Shown piece after piece: positions 18,908-27,953 of a stretch of 64,000 bases of DNA. Every line of letters starts with the position of its first letter. Within the stretch, counting starts at the first letter, position 1. Source of the DNA: Arcicella sp038230735 (GTDB lineage Bacteria > Bacteroidota > Bacteroidia > Cytophagales > Spirosomataceae); contig JBBRMR010000003.1 of assembly GCA_038230735.1 (NCBI GenBank), forward strand, positions 62,001-126,000. The letters are read 5' to 3'. A program made the position numbers and the translations under genes. The notes under the pieces are model-generated. The model saw nothing but the letters and a program-made list of their open reading frames with translations. It ran no database searches and was not told the origin of the DNA.

Positions 18908-19780
18908 ATGAAAATATCAGGTTTTACTTTTGTGAGGAATGCCCTCAAATTCGATTATCCAGTGGTTGAGGCGATAAACTCAATTTTATCCCTTTGCGAT
19001 GAAGTAGTGGTGGCAGTGGGAAATTCGGAAGACAAAACCCTTGCCTTGATTCAATCCATTGATTCTCCGAAAATAAAAATCATTGAAACCATCTGGGATG
19101 ATTCCATGCGAAAGGATGGAATTGTGTTGGCAATGGAAACCGATAAAGCCTTAGCCGCCGTCTCGAAAGAGGCTGATTGGTGCTTTTATATTCAAGGTGA
19201 TGAGGTGATTCACGAACAATATTTACCCATCATCCGCCAAGCCATGCAAGACAATTTGCACAAGCCCGAAGTGGAAGGTTTTTTGTTTAAATACCAACAT
19301 TTTTATGGTTCGTATCGGTACGTAGGGGATGCCCATTGGTGGTATCGCCGTGAGATTCGGGTAGTCAGAAACACGGGTAATGTGGTTTCGTATAAAGATG
19401 CTCAGGGATTCAGAACCCTTGATAATCAGAAACTTAACGTAAAATTGATTGATGCTTACGTCTATCATTACGGCTGGGTGAAACCGCCCGAAAAGCAAAA
19501 AGAGAAGATAAAAGACTTCAATAAATATTGGCACGACGGCGAAGAATTGGCGGGAATTCAAGCGAAAGCCAATACCTTCGACTATTCGCAAGTGGATTCC
19601 TTAGCCGCCTTTACGGGTACGCATCCGCAGGTGATGCAAGCCCGCATTGCCCGTATGGACTGGCTTTTTGATTTTGATATCCAAGAGAAAAAATTATCCC
19701 TAAAACACCGATTAAAACTCTGGTTTGAGCAATTGACGGGCAAGCGTTTTGGCGAATATCGGAATTATCGGATTGTTTGA
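18908..19780 (+). CDS. Glycosyltransferase, family 2-like
   Basis: A 290-residue cytoplasmic or membrane-associated protein with the GT-A start ISGFTFVRNALKFDYPVVEA, the CDEVVVAVGNSEDKT strand and an acidic DXD-like motif in WCFYIQGDEVIHE (residues about 93-105), which would hold the metal and nucleotide sugar. The later HWWYRREIRVVRN and HYGWVKPPEKQ segments recur in this group of Bacteroidota glycosyltransferases. Donor and acceptor are unknown. It is monocistronic by appearance, with the AACTTCCCG repeat in its leader. Confidence 0.82.
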   Translation: MKISGFTFVRNALKFDYPVVEAINSILSLCDEVVVAVGNSEDKTLALIQSIDSPKIKIIETIWDDSMRKDGIVLAMETDKALAAVSKEADWCFYIQGDEVIHEQYLPIIRQAMQDNLHKPEVEGFLFKYQHFYGSYRYVGDAHWWYRREIRVVRNTGNVVSYKDAQGFRTLDNQKLNVKLIDAYVYHYGWVKPPEKQKEKIKDFNKYWHDGEELAGIQAKANTFDYSQVDSLAAFTGTHPQVMQARIARMDWLFDFDIQEKKLSLKHRLKLWFEQLTGKRFGEYRNYRIV

Positions 19781-19805
19781 AATGATTTATAAATTCACTC
19801 ACAAT

Positions 19806-19837
19806 CTTGACATATCTATCAAAAATAATTACTTTTG
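19806..19837 (+). promoter_or_regulatory. Bacteroidota-type promoter of the wHTH-PRTase gene
   Basis: A TTG at 19807-19809 (-33 region) and TACTTTTG at 19830-19837 fit the Bacteroidota consensus TTTG-N~19-TAnnTTTG, with a 20-bp gap. Transcription would begin about 7 bp downstream, inside the palindrome at 19833-19861. Confidence 0.6.
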
Positions 19838-19861
19838 ACTATTGATAGTAAATAGTCAAAA
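19833..19861. promoter_or_regulatory. Palindromic operator-like site
   Basis: Perfect 11-bp arms (TTTTGACTATT at 19833-19843 and its complement at 19851-19861) around a 7-nt spacer, overlapping the promoter -7 box and ending two bases before the ATG of a protein with a winged helix-turn-helix domain. Position and symmetry suggest autoregulation. Inference; no binding data. Confidence 0.6.
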
Positions 19862-19863
19862 AA

Positions 19864-20847
19864 ATGAAAATAAAAGATAAAATTATTGAGGCTCTCAAAG
19901 ACAAAGGTGATTTGAGTGTGAAGGAGTTGGTTGATAGGTTGGATGTATCAAAGCAAGCCATTCATGTGGCTATTAACCAACTTTTGGAGGAAGATATTAT
20001 CGTAAAATTTGGTCGAACACCCAAGACTATTTATCGACTATCGGGTGAAAAAATACTGGTAATAAACGATTTTACGGCTATTTCAAGCGAGCATCAGGAA
20101 TACCTGACTAATAATTTTCTACTCATTACAGAAATCGGTAAAATGATGGAAGGTATTGAGGGTTTTAGTAAGTGGTGCAAACAACGCAATTTACCCCTTG
20201 AAAAAACGATTGATGAATTTTTGAAAACTAAATTGAAATATGATGCTTACTTTGGTGCAAACGGTATCATTGATGGCAAAGAGAAATTAGTCAATACCAA
20301 AGGCTACGATACCATTCATTTGGACGAAATCTTGTATTTAGATTTTGAAGATATTGAACGTTTTGGTAAAACAAGATTAGGAACACTTTTACATTACGCA
20401 AAACAGGGGCAAAATAAGTTTTTGATGAAAATTTTATTGGCTGAAATCAAGCAAAAAGTGGCTGTATTAGTAAAAGAAAACAGATTTGATGCTGTTGGGT
20501 TTGTGCCGCCAACCATACGAAGAGAAGTTCAAATTATGAAGTATCTGGAAACGCATTTAAAAATTAATTTGCCCAAAATCAACATTCAAAAAATCTCAGG
20601 CATTATTCCCGTCCCCCAAAAATCGTTAAATAAACTTGAAGAGCGAATCATCAATGCCGAGAATACATTTGCCGTAAGTGAAACGGTGAAATATAAACAT
20701 ATTCTCTTGATTGATGATGCCGTTGGCAGTGGTTCAACGCTTAATCAGATAGCGGGTAAAATAAAGCAAAAAGGCATTGCCAAAAAAATAACGGGACTCG
20801 CCATTGTGGGGAGTTTCAAAGGTTTTGATGTGGTAACGGATGTGTAG
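19864..20847 (+). CDS. Winged-helix DNA-binding / phosphoribosyltransferase fusion
   Basis: A 327-residue protein. Residues about 1-60 form a winged helix-turn-helix (KGDLSVKELVDRLDVSKQAI, then a wing in FGRTPKTIYRLS). The C-terminal part has the PRPP-binding loop of type I phosphoribosyltransferases, HILLIDDAVGSGST at 279-292, where DD plus the small-residue/ST loop holds pyrophosphate and ribose-5-phosphate. The middle (about 65-270) is not recognised. By analogy with PurR and ComF-like proteins the PRTase part may be a PRPP or nucleotide sensor or a true enzyme; which cannot be told. It precedes the helicase gene by 45 bp on the same strand. Confidence 0.78.
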   Translation: MKIKDKIIEALKDKGDLSVKELVDRLDVSKQAIHVAINQLLEEDIIVKFGRTPKTIYRLSGEKILVINDFTAISSEHQEYLTNNFLLITEIGKMMEGIEGFSKWCKQRNLPLEKTIDEFLKTKLKYDAYFGANGIIDGKEKLVNTKGYDTIHLDEILYLDFEDIERFGKTRLGTLLHYAKQGQNKFLMKILLAEIKQKVAVLVKENRFDAVGFVPPTIRREVQIMKYLETHLKINLPKINIQKISGIIPVPQKSLNKLEERIINAENTFAVSETVKYKHILLIDDAVGSGSTLNQIAGKIKQKGIAKKITGLAIVGSFKGFDVVTDV

Positions 20848-20892
20848 GTTATTTTTTCGTAATTTTGAATCCAAATAAGGATTAAAACAATT

Positions 20893-23217
20893 ATGGATTA
20901 CTTACAAGGACTCAATCAGCCGCAACAAGAAGCGGTACAACATATCAACGGACCATTGATGATTATTGCGGGGGCGGGTTCGGGCAAAACTCGGGTGCTT
21001 ACTTACCGCACGGCGTATCTCATCGAAAAGGGCATCGACCCATTCCAAATTCTTCTTCTCACTTTTACCAATAAAGCCGCTGGCGAAATGCGTCAGCGTA
21101 TTGAAAAAGTGGTGGGAAATGATGGCAAAAACCTCTGGATGGGAACATTTCACTCCGTTTTTGCCAAAATTCTCCGTTTTGATGGCAAGCATTTAGGCTA
21201 TACTTCCAACTTTTCTATTTATGATACTGACGATTCTAAATCTCTCATCCGAAGCATCGTGAAAGAACGGGGATTAGACGATAAAATCTATAAAGCCAAC
21301 GTGGTTTATAACCGAATTTCGGGAGCAAAAAACCGCTTAATTGGTCCCGAAGAATATCTCAATAACCCAATAATTACTGCCGATGATACGGCAGCCAAAT
21401 TACCCGAAATGGGAAGGCTCTACAAGATTTATGCCCTCCGTTGTTTTCAAGCAAATGCTATGGATTTTGACGATTTGCTATTCAATACTAACATCCTTTT
21501 CCGAGATCATCCTGCGGTTTTGGACAAATATCAACGCAAATTTAAGTACGTAATGGTGGATGAGTTTCAGGATACCAATATCTCTCAGTACCTGATTGTC
21601 AAGAAGTTATCGGATATTTCGCAAAATCTTTGCGTAGTGGGCGATGATGCCCAATCCATTTATGCCTTCCGTGGAGCGAGTATCGACAATATCTTGAATT
21701 TGGAAAAAGATTACCCCAATATGACCACTATTAAGTTAGAACAAAACTACCGTTCGACTGTCAATATTGTGGAAGCCGCCAACTCGGTTATTGCCAAAAA
21801 TAAGCATCAATTAAAGAAAAATGTTTTTACCGAAAACGAAGAAGGTTCATTGATTGAACTGATAAAAGCGGGTTCGGATAATGAGGAAGGACGTTTGATT
21901 TCGACCCATATTTTTGAGTCGAAAATGAACCTGAGTTTGCGGAATACGGACTTTGCGATTTTATACCGAACCAACGCTCAATCTCGTACTTTTGAAGAGT
22001 CTTTGCGTAAACTGAATATCAAATACCGCATCATTGGCGGTTTGTCTTTTTACCAACGCCGAGAGGTGAAAGATTTGATTGCTTATTTCCGTTTTGTGGT
22101 CAATCAAAGCGATGAGGAGGCTTTCAAACGTATCATCAATTTGCCCAAAAGAGGCATTGGTGATACTACGATTGCCAAAATTACCATCACCGCCTCCGAG
22201 CAGCAAATTCCCGTTTGGCAGGTAGTTTCCAATATTCGCCAGTACCAAGCGGGACGTTTTGCCGATACCATCGAAGGCTTTGCCGATTTGATAAAGTCTT
22301 TCAAAATCATGGCGGAATCTCAGAAAAAAGATGCGTATGAAGTGGCAGCCCACATCGCCAAAGCCTCGGGTTTGTTGAGGGAATTGCACGAAGATAAAAC
22401 GGTGGAAGGACTTTCACGTTATGAAAACGTGCAGGCACTTCTGAACTCTGTCAAGGAATTTGTCGATAATCCCGATACGGATGTGGAGGAAAAGAGCCTT
22501 TCGACTTTCTTGCAAAATGTTTCCCTAATGACCAATGCCGACCAAGACGACCCCGATGGTGATAATGACCGTGTAACAATGATGACCATTCACGGAGCTA
22601 AGGGGCTGGAATTCAACCATGTATATGTAGTAGGAATGGAAGAAGACCTTTTTCCAAGCCAAATGATGTTGCAAAGTCGGGCGGATTTGGAGGAAGAAAG
22701 ACGACTTTTTTACGTAGCAATTACCCGTGCTGAAAAGAAATTGATGATGTCTTACGCCGAGACACGCTATCAATACGGAAGGCTGAAGCCCTGCGAACCA
22801 AGTCGTTTTTTGGATGAAATTGACCCTAAGTATTTACAATTTGCCAAGAATATTCGGAGAGCCGTTGAAGATACGCATAGACTTCCACAGGGCTTCGTGA
22901 GGATGTCGAGCCGTGAGCAAAAAATGCCCGATTTCAACACGCCAGAAACGAAAACGCCCATTGCCAATTTAATTAGACCCTCGAATGCACCACGTCCGCA
23001 AGTGGCGACAAATACGTACAGTCCTTCACAAGATTTTATGGCGAGCGATACCAAAAATTTAGTGGAAAATGACCGAGTGGAACACCTAAAATTTGGTTAC
23101 GGAAAAGTAAAAAAGATTGACGTAAATGGCACAGACCGCAAAGCCGTGATTCAGTTTGAAGGAAGCATTGGCGAGAAGACTTTGCTGTTGAGTTTTGCTA
23201 AGTTGAGGATAGTGTAG
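20893..23217 (+). CDS. pcrA: ATP-dependent 3'-5' DNA helicase PcrA/UvrD
   Basis: Superfamily 1A helicase for DNA repair and removal of proteins from DNA. Walker A is GAGSGKT (27-33), Walker B VDEFQD (222-227), with QSIYAFRGA, the QNYRS motif, TIHGAKGLEF and VAITRAEKKL following. The C-terminal tail (VEHLKFGYGKVKKID...) is the Tudor-like RNA-polymerase-binding element of PcrA. Length 774 residues is usual. The 45-bp gap after the wHTH-PRTase gene holds a TAATTTTG box (20860-20867) without a clear -33 element, so cotranscription with that gene is likely. Confidence 0.95.
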   Translation: MDYLQGLNQPQQEAVQHINGPLMIIAGAGSGKTRVLTYRTAYLIEKGIDPFQILLLTFTNKAAGEMRQRIEKVVGNDGKNLWMGTFHSVFAKILRFDGKHLGYTSNFSIYDTDDSKSLIRSIVKERGLDDKIYKANVVYNRISGAKNRLIGPEEYLNNPIITADDTAAKLPEMGRLYKIYALRCFQANAMDFDDLLFNTNILFRDHPAVLDKYQRKFKYVMVDEFQDTNISQYLIVKKLSDISQNLCVVGDDAQSIYAFRGASIDNILNLEKDYPNMTTIKLEQNYRSTVNIVEAANSVIAKNKHQLKKNVFTENEEGSLIELIKAGSDNEEGRLISTHIFESKMNLSLRNTDFAILYRTNAQSRTFEESLRKLNIKYRIIGGLSFYQRREVKDLIAYFRFVVNQSDEEAFKRIINLPKRGIGDTTIAKITITASEQQIPVWQVVSNIRQYQAGRFADTIEGFADLIKSFKIMAESQKKDAYEVAAHIAKASGLLRELHEDKTVEGLSRYENVQALLNSVKEFVDNPDTDVEEKSLSTFLQNVSLMTNADQDDPDGDNDRVTMMTIHGAKGLEFNHVYVVGMEEDLFPSQMMLQSRADLEEERRLFYVAITRAEKKLMMSYAETRYQYGRLKPCEPSRFLDEIDPKYLQFAKNIRRAVEDTHRLPQGFVRMSSREQKMPDFNTPETKTPIANLIRPSNAPRPQVATNTYSPSQDFMASDTKNLVENDRVEHLKFGYGKVKKIDVNGTDRKAVIQFEGSIGEKTLLLSFAKLRIV

Positions 23218-23281
23218 ATTTAGTCACATTAGTTAAAAACAATCACTCATTTATTGTTTTAATTTACACGAATCAAACATC

Positions 23282-24316
23282 ATGATGGTCAAATACAACA
23301 GAGATATTACAGAACTTAAAACAAAAGCTGCCTTGTGGTGGCCTGAAGAATTAAAAACTAAAAACGCATTAGCTAATGTATTGCCTCTTCTTTTAAAAAC
23401 TTAAGAAGATTTTTTAAGACTTATCATTTTAAGTAAAAATGAACCTTTCCAACTTTTTGATTTAATAAAAGTTGCTAAATATCCATCTAATGTATTTCTA
23501 AAACACTTAGCTGTTTTAGCAGATTATGGCGGAGAACCTATTCAACGTTTAGGACGTTCATTCAAAGATATTTTCCCAAAAGAAAAAGGCGAAAAAGGTA
23601 AATACTATTTTGATTTTATTTGGAAGGAAAAAGTTTACAGGTATAAATTCAAAGCATTACCTGTGAATGGTCTTAATAACAAAAAACTATTCATTGATGG
23701 CGAAGGATTAATTAAAGAAAAAGAATTAGATAGTTTAACTTGCGACATGATTGCTCTTTTGTTGTTTGCTTCAACTTCTGATTATGCCGAACACGCTGGA
23801 TTGATTGCTTGTGAAATTGGCACAATGTTAGGAAATGAAGATGAGTTAATAAAGTTTGTAAAGCAACGTTACATTACTGTCAGTAGAATTACTGGAGGTG
23901 CAACGGCTAATAGTTTGGGACAATTGGCTCAATCTGAGATAGTTAATTTTCTCACTAAGGAACTTGGGGACAAATATAAAATTATTCGTAACGGCTATAT
24001 AAATATTGAAGGATATGATAAAAAAGGGGGAATGCCCTTTGATTTAGTAGTTGAGAGAGGTAGTAAAAAAGTAGGGATTGAAGTTAGTTTTCAAGTGACA
24101 ACAAATAGTACAATCGAAAGAAAGGCAGGGCAAGCAGCAGAGCGTCAAGCGTTAGTTCATAAAAATGGTTATCATATCGCTTACGTTCTTGATGGAGCAG
24201 GAAACTTCCAACGCTCATCTGCCATTTCTACAATTTGCAAACATAGCGACTGTACAGTAGCATATACACTTTCAGAGTTTAAAGTATTATCTAACTGGAT
24301 AAAAAGTATTTTATGA
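23282..24316 (+). pseudogene. Type II restriction endonuclease, broken by an in-frame stop
   Basis: One reading frame runs from ATG 23282 to the stop at 24314-24316 (344 codons) but is cut by TAA at 23402-23404, codon 41. Protein-like sequence continues in the same frame after the stop, and the next standard in-frame start is only a GTG at 23663. The C-terminal half has GGMPFDLVVERGSKKVGIEVSFQ, a PD-(D/E)xK-like core with Ser in the usual Lys place, then a conserved-looking QVTTNSTIERKAGQAAERQ. It overlaps the C5-methyltransferase by ATGA, the usual R-M arrangement. Either a recent nonsense mutation inactivated it or a shortened form is made. The exact endonuclease family is not recognised. 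Confidence 0.7.
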
Positions 24317-25659
24317 TAAAATTTATTGACTTATTTGCAGGAACAGGTGGAATTCGTTTAGGTTTTGAACAGGCTTGTAAAAAGTTTGGTTTGAAAACGG
24401 AATGTGTATTTTCTTCTGAAATTGATAAAAATGCTTGTGCATCTTATGAATTGAATTTTGGTCATAATCCTTTTTCAGATATTACAAAAATTGAAGATTT
24501 GCCATCTTTTGATTTTATGTTAGCAGGATTTCCGTGTCAATCATTTTCCTATGCTGGAAAACGTAGAGGATTTGGTGAAACACGAGGGACATTATTCTTT
24601 GAAGTTGAAAGATTACTTTCTAAATATAAACCAAAAGGCTTTCTACTGGAAAATGTAAGAGGATTAACAACGCATGATGAAGGAAAGACATTTGAAACTA
24701 TCATTCATAGTCTCAAAACACTTGGTTATAGCGTAAATTATTTATTATTGAATAGTAGCAATTTTGGTGTTCCACAAAATCGAGTAAGGATTTACATACT
24801 CGGAACCCTAAATGAAACAATTAAAACTAAATTACAGTCAGACGTGGGTGCTTCTGATTCCCATAAGTTTAAAGAACAAAACGGGCAATTTTCACTTTTT
24901 TCAGAACCTAAAACAATCAGGGTAGTTAAAAACATCCTTGAAACAAAATTTCCAGAAAAATATGAATGTACAAGTGATTTTGTAAGCAAATTGAAAAATG
25001 TTATAGGTAAAGATTTGTCAAAACTTCATGGTTACAGGCTCATTGATTATAGGGGCGGACAAGCTATTCATTCATGGGAATTGGGGATTAAAGGGAAATG
25101 TTCAAAACAAGAAATTGAGTTTTTAAATTTACTTATTGGGAATAGAAGAAAAAAAACTTTTGGTACTCATCAGGACGGTAAATCTTTAACAAAAGAACAA
25201 ATAAGGACATTTTATAAAGAAGATGACCTTGATTTAATTTTAGATTTACTGGTAAATAAGGGCTATCTAAGTCATAATGATGATAAATACAACCCAGTAG
25301 CAGGTAATATGTCTTTTGAAGTATTCAAATTTCTTGACCCTGAAAGTATTTCTATTACATTGACAGCATCAGATACAAATAGATTAGGAGTAATACAACA
25401 TGGGAAAGCACGAAAATTGACACCTCGGGAATGTGTAAGACTACAAGGTTTTCCAGAAACATATAAACTTTTGGACAACGATAATGCAGTATATAAACAG
25501 ATGGGAAATGCTGTATCTGTGCCTGTAATTGAGGCTGTCATTTCTGACTTAATAGAAAACAATAATGTCTTTTCAAATGTAAATATTGTGAAGATAAACA
25601 GTACATCAGTAGGTTATAAAATCCCTGAAATTGAACAAAATTTGGTTTATGCAGATTAG
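24313..25659 (+). CDS. DNA (cytosine-5) methyltransferase of a type II R-M system
   Basis: A 448-residue C5-cytosine methyltransferase. Motif I DLFAGTGG (6-13), motif IV GFPCQSFS with catalytic Cys75, motif VI ENVRG (113-117), motif VIII QNRVR (155-159), and motifs IX-X RKLTPRECVRLQGFP and YKQMGNAVSVPV at the C-terminus. The target-recognition domain lies between about 200 and 370; the site cannot be read from sequence alone. All catalytic motifs are intact although the upstream endonuclease frame is broken, so it may now act as an orphan methylase. Composition is more AT-rich than the neighbouring helicase gene, consistent with horizontal acquisition. Confidence 0.95.
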   Translation: MIKFIDLFAGTGGIRLGFEQACKKFGLKTECVFSSEIDKNACASYELNFGHNPFSDITKIEDLPSFDFMLAGFPCQSFSYAGKRRGFGETRGTLFFEVERLLSKYKPKGFLLENVRGLTTHDEGKTFETIIHSLKTLGYSVNYLLLNSSNFGVPQNRVRIYILGTLNETIKTKLQSDVGASDSHKFKEQNGQFSLFSEPKTIRVVKNILETKFPEKYECTSDFVSKLKNVIGKDLSKLHGYRLIDYRGGQAIHSWELGIKGKCSKQEIEFLNLLIGNRRKKTFGTHQDGKSLTKEQIRTFYKEDDLDLILDLLVNKGYLSHNDDKYNPVAGNMSFEVFKFLDPESISITLTASDTNRLGVIQHGKARKLTPRECVRLQGFPETYKLLDNDNAVYKQMGNAVSVPVIEAVISDLIENNNVFSNVNIVKINSTSVGYKIPEIEQNLVYAD

Positions 25660-25765
25660 ATTAGTAGTTTCTATCAGTAATGAGTATAAGAAATTTTATC
25701 AAAACCTTTTTACTTCAACCTAAAAATCTTAATTTTATCTAACAATCCTTAATTTTATTTCAAAG

Positions 25766-26014
25766 ATGGTTTTAGAATATAATTCGGTTTATGATGAATT
25801 AGCTATGTTTCTGGCAAGCCTTTCGCCTCGGAAAGTATTAGCCTACAAATCCTCGCCCAAAGCTCAGGAACGAGTAAATATATTACTTGAAAAAAATAAA
25901 ATGGCTGGACTAACCAATGATGAAAACGCAGAAATGGAACGCTTTATGACGGTTGAACATATCGTGAGATTAGCGAAAGCCAAAGCAATGCAAGAGTTGA
26001 ACTCAAAATTATGA
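25766..26014 (+). CDS. Small conserved protein paired with an HNH nuclease
   Basis: An 82-residue acidic, helical protein (LASLSPRKVLAYKSSPKAQE, then LLEKNKMAGLTNDENAEMER and a Lys/Ala-rich end). Its stop overlaps the start of the HNH gene by ATGA, so they are translated together. Such a small helical protein before an HNH gene is a recurrent pair in cyanobacteria and Bacteroidota (general recollection); the small protein might be an inhibitor or specificity partner. Function unknown. Confidence 0.75.
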   Translation: MVLEYNSVYDELAMFLASLSPRKVLAYKSSPKAQERVNILLEKNKMAGLTNDENAEMERFMTVEHIVRLAKAKAMQELNSKL

Positions 26015-26421
26015 GTGTATATATTTCTAATGCCACTAAGAAAATAGTTATAGAACGAGCTGACCACCGTTGCGAGTATTGCCGTGTCCCTGTTTATCTT
26101 TCTTCTTTCAATTACCACATCGAACATATTATTGGTTTGCAACATGGAGGACGTAATTCGCTCGAAAATCTTGCTTATTGTTGCTCCACGTGCAACTGGA
26201 AGAAAGGTCTAAATATTGCTACGATTTTAGAAGTAGACAGTGATTTAATTCCACTTTTTAATCCTCGTCGTCAAAATTGGTTTGAACATTTTAGCGTGCA
26301 AAGAGGCGAATTATTTGCAGTTTCAGATATTTCTAAAGCAACTATTAAACTATTAGAACTCAATTTACCCCATAAAATTGAGGAACGCTTCGAAATGGCA
26401 TTAGCTGGATTTTATCCATAA
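26011..26421 (+). CDS. HNH endonuclease
   Basis: A 136-residue single-domain nuclease. The HNH core reads HRCEYCRVP (zinc Cys21, Cys24), YHIEHIIGLQHGG (36-48, catalytic His), RNSLENLAYCCSTCNWKKG (second zinc pair and the N/H positions). It is coupled to the 82-residue gene by ATGA. It follows the methyltransferase by about 350 bp, so it could be a replacement nuclease of the decayed R-M island or an independent module; the C-terminal part (FNPRRQNWFEHFSV) is typical of this stand-alone HNH group. Confidence 0.9.
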   Translation: MSVYISNATKKIVIERADHRCEYCRVPVYLSSFNYHIEHIIGLQHGGRNSLENLAYCCSTCNWKKGLNIATILEVDSDLIPLFNPRRQNWFEHFSVQRGELFAVSDISKATIKLLELNLPHKIEERFEMALAGFYP

Positions 26422-26464
26422 CAAGTAGCTTTAATTCCAAATGATACTCAATCGGTATAAAAAC

Positions 26465-26503
26465 AATAATCCATGAGAAAACTAAATCTTCTCATGGATT
26501 ATT
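26465..26503. terminator. Hairpin between convergent genes
   Basis: Perfect 15-bp arms (26465-26479, 26489-26503) with a 9-nt loop between the HNH gene and the oxidoreductase gene. It can end transcription from both sides. Confidence 0.7.
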
Positions 26504-26527
26504 CCTCAAATCTCACCGCTCAAATCT

Positions 26528-27847
26528 CTAAGAAAAATACTTCGTCTTCCCAGGAATTGCCACTGGATAATTACCATTTGCATCAGGTTTCAAAGGCATA
26601 TCGGCATCCCAAGCAAAGGTTTTTGGCATAATGCTCATGCCCGAATTGATGGCTTTGTCCCACTCAATTACTTGCCCTGAATAAGTAGCTAATCTGCCCA
26701 AAATAGATGTCATGGTTGATTTTGCTCCGTTTTCAGCATCGGCAAATTTGTATTCTCCTTTGGCAATCGCCGCAAAAAGTTCATCGTGTTCAGTCTGGTA
26801 CGGGTTTGGGTCTTTAGAAGCATCATGTTTGAATAATGATTTGCCTTTGTGGTCGGTGATATGAGCGGCATCAAACATGATTTTACCCTTTGTACCAACC
26901 ACCATTTCGTCCACCTTCGCCCAAGTGCCTTTTTGATGGCGACATTGCGAGTTCAGAATTGTGCCATCGGCATATTCAAACTCTACAATATGGTGGTCAA
27001 AAATCTCACCCGTATCTTTGCCCACACGGGTTTCACGCCCACCCGTACCACGAGCTTTCACGGGATAACCGCCTTTTGCCCAGTTGATTACGTCAATATT
27101 ATGAATATGTTGTTCGGTAATATGGTCGCCACAAATCCAGTTGAAATAATACCAATTTCTCATTTGATATTCCATTTCTGTTTGTGCTGGTTTGCGGGGC
27201 ATCGTCCAAACTCCATCATTATTCCACCAAGCCGAAGCCGACACAATATCGCCCACCATGCCATCTTGAAGGCGTTTCATTACTTCACGGTAGGACGTTT
27301 GATAATGTCTTTGCAAACCCACGACTACGTTCAATTTCTTGGCTTTTGCTTTTTCGGCAGCCACCAAAATCCGTTGAATACCTGCGGGGTCAGTGGCACA
27401 AGGTTTTTCCATGAAAATATGCTTTCCAGCGTTTACTGCCGCCTCAAAATGAATGGGACGAAAGCCAGGAGGAGTCGTCAAAATCACTACATCCGCCAAA
27501 GCAATTGCCTTCATGTAGGCATCAAAACCCGTGAACTTATTCTCTGGTTTTACATCAATTTTAGGTTTTAAAGATGCCTGTTCATCGCTCATGAGTACAT
27601 CGTAACATGAGTCTAAACGGTCTTTGAAAGCATCCGCCATTGCCACTAATTTTACGTTTTGCTTCGTACTAAGTGCTTGTACGATTGCCCCCGTACCACG
27701 TCCACCGCAACCAACAAGGGCAATTTTGATGGTATCGTCCACGCTACTATTTACCCTTGAAGCCTCCGAAAAAAACGGAGAAACTAACAATCCTCCTGCC
27801 GTGAGGAGAGAAGTATTTTTTACAAATTCACGTCTATTCTGATTCAT
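26528..27847 (-). CDS. Gfo/Idh/MocA oxidoreductase with Tat-like signal
   Basis: NAD(P)-dependent sugar or polyol dehydrogenase family, 439 residues. The N-terminus MNQNRREFVKNTSLLTAGG with a following hydrophobic stretch is a Tat-like (RR-type) export signal common in this family in Bacteroidota; the Rossmann motif VGCGGRGTGA and the MEKPCATD segment (catalytic Lys region EKP) are clear. The second domain (WNNDGVWTMPRKP, HIHNIDVINWAKGG) places it with the exported group often found with sugar-use genes. Substrate unknown. Confidence 0.9.
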   Translation of the reverse strand: MNQNRREFVKNTSLLTAGGLLVSPFFSEASRVNSSVDDTIKIALVGCGGRGTGAIVQALSTKQNVKLVAMADAFKDRLDSCYDVLMSDEQASLKPKIDVKPENKFTGFDAYMKAIALADVVILTTPPGFRPIHFEAAVNAGKHIFMEKPCATDPAGIQRILVAAEKAKAKKLNVVVGLQRHYQTSYREVMKRLQDGMVGDIVSASAWWNNDGVWTMPRKPAQTEMEYQMRNWYYFNWICGDHITEQHIHNIDVINWAKGGYPVKARGTGGRETRVGKDTGEIFDHHIVEFEYADGTILNSQCRHQKGTWAKVDEMVVGTKGKIMFDAAHITDHKGKSLFKHDASKDPNPYQTEHDELFAAIAKGEYKFADAENGAKSTMTSILGRLATYSGQVIEWDKAINSGMSIMPKTFAWDADMPLKPDANGNYPVAIPGKTKYFS

Positions 27848-27953
27848 TGGATTTTATGATTTATGTTTGAAAATGTTATACAATGTACTTGTTTGTAATG
27901 AGTTATAAAAAATTATAATTACAATTAATTATGAATCTATCAAGTAAACTATG

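Noticed and set aside
26849..27571. A 240-codon frame opposite the Gfo/Idh/MocA gene
   Set aside because: It is antisense to a well-supported gene, with no family resemblance; codon mirror effect.
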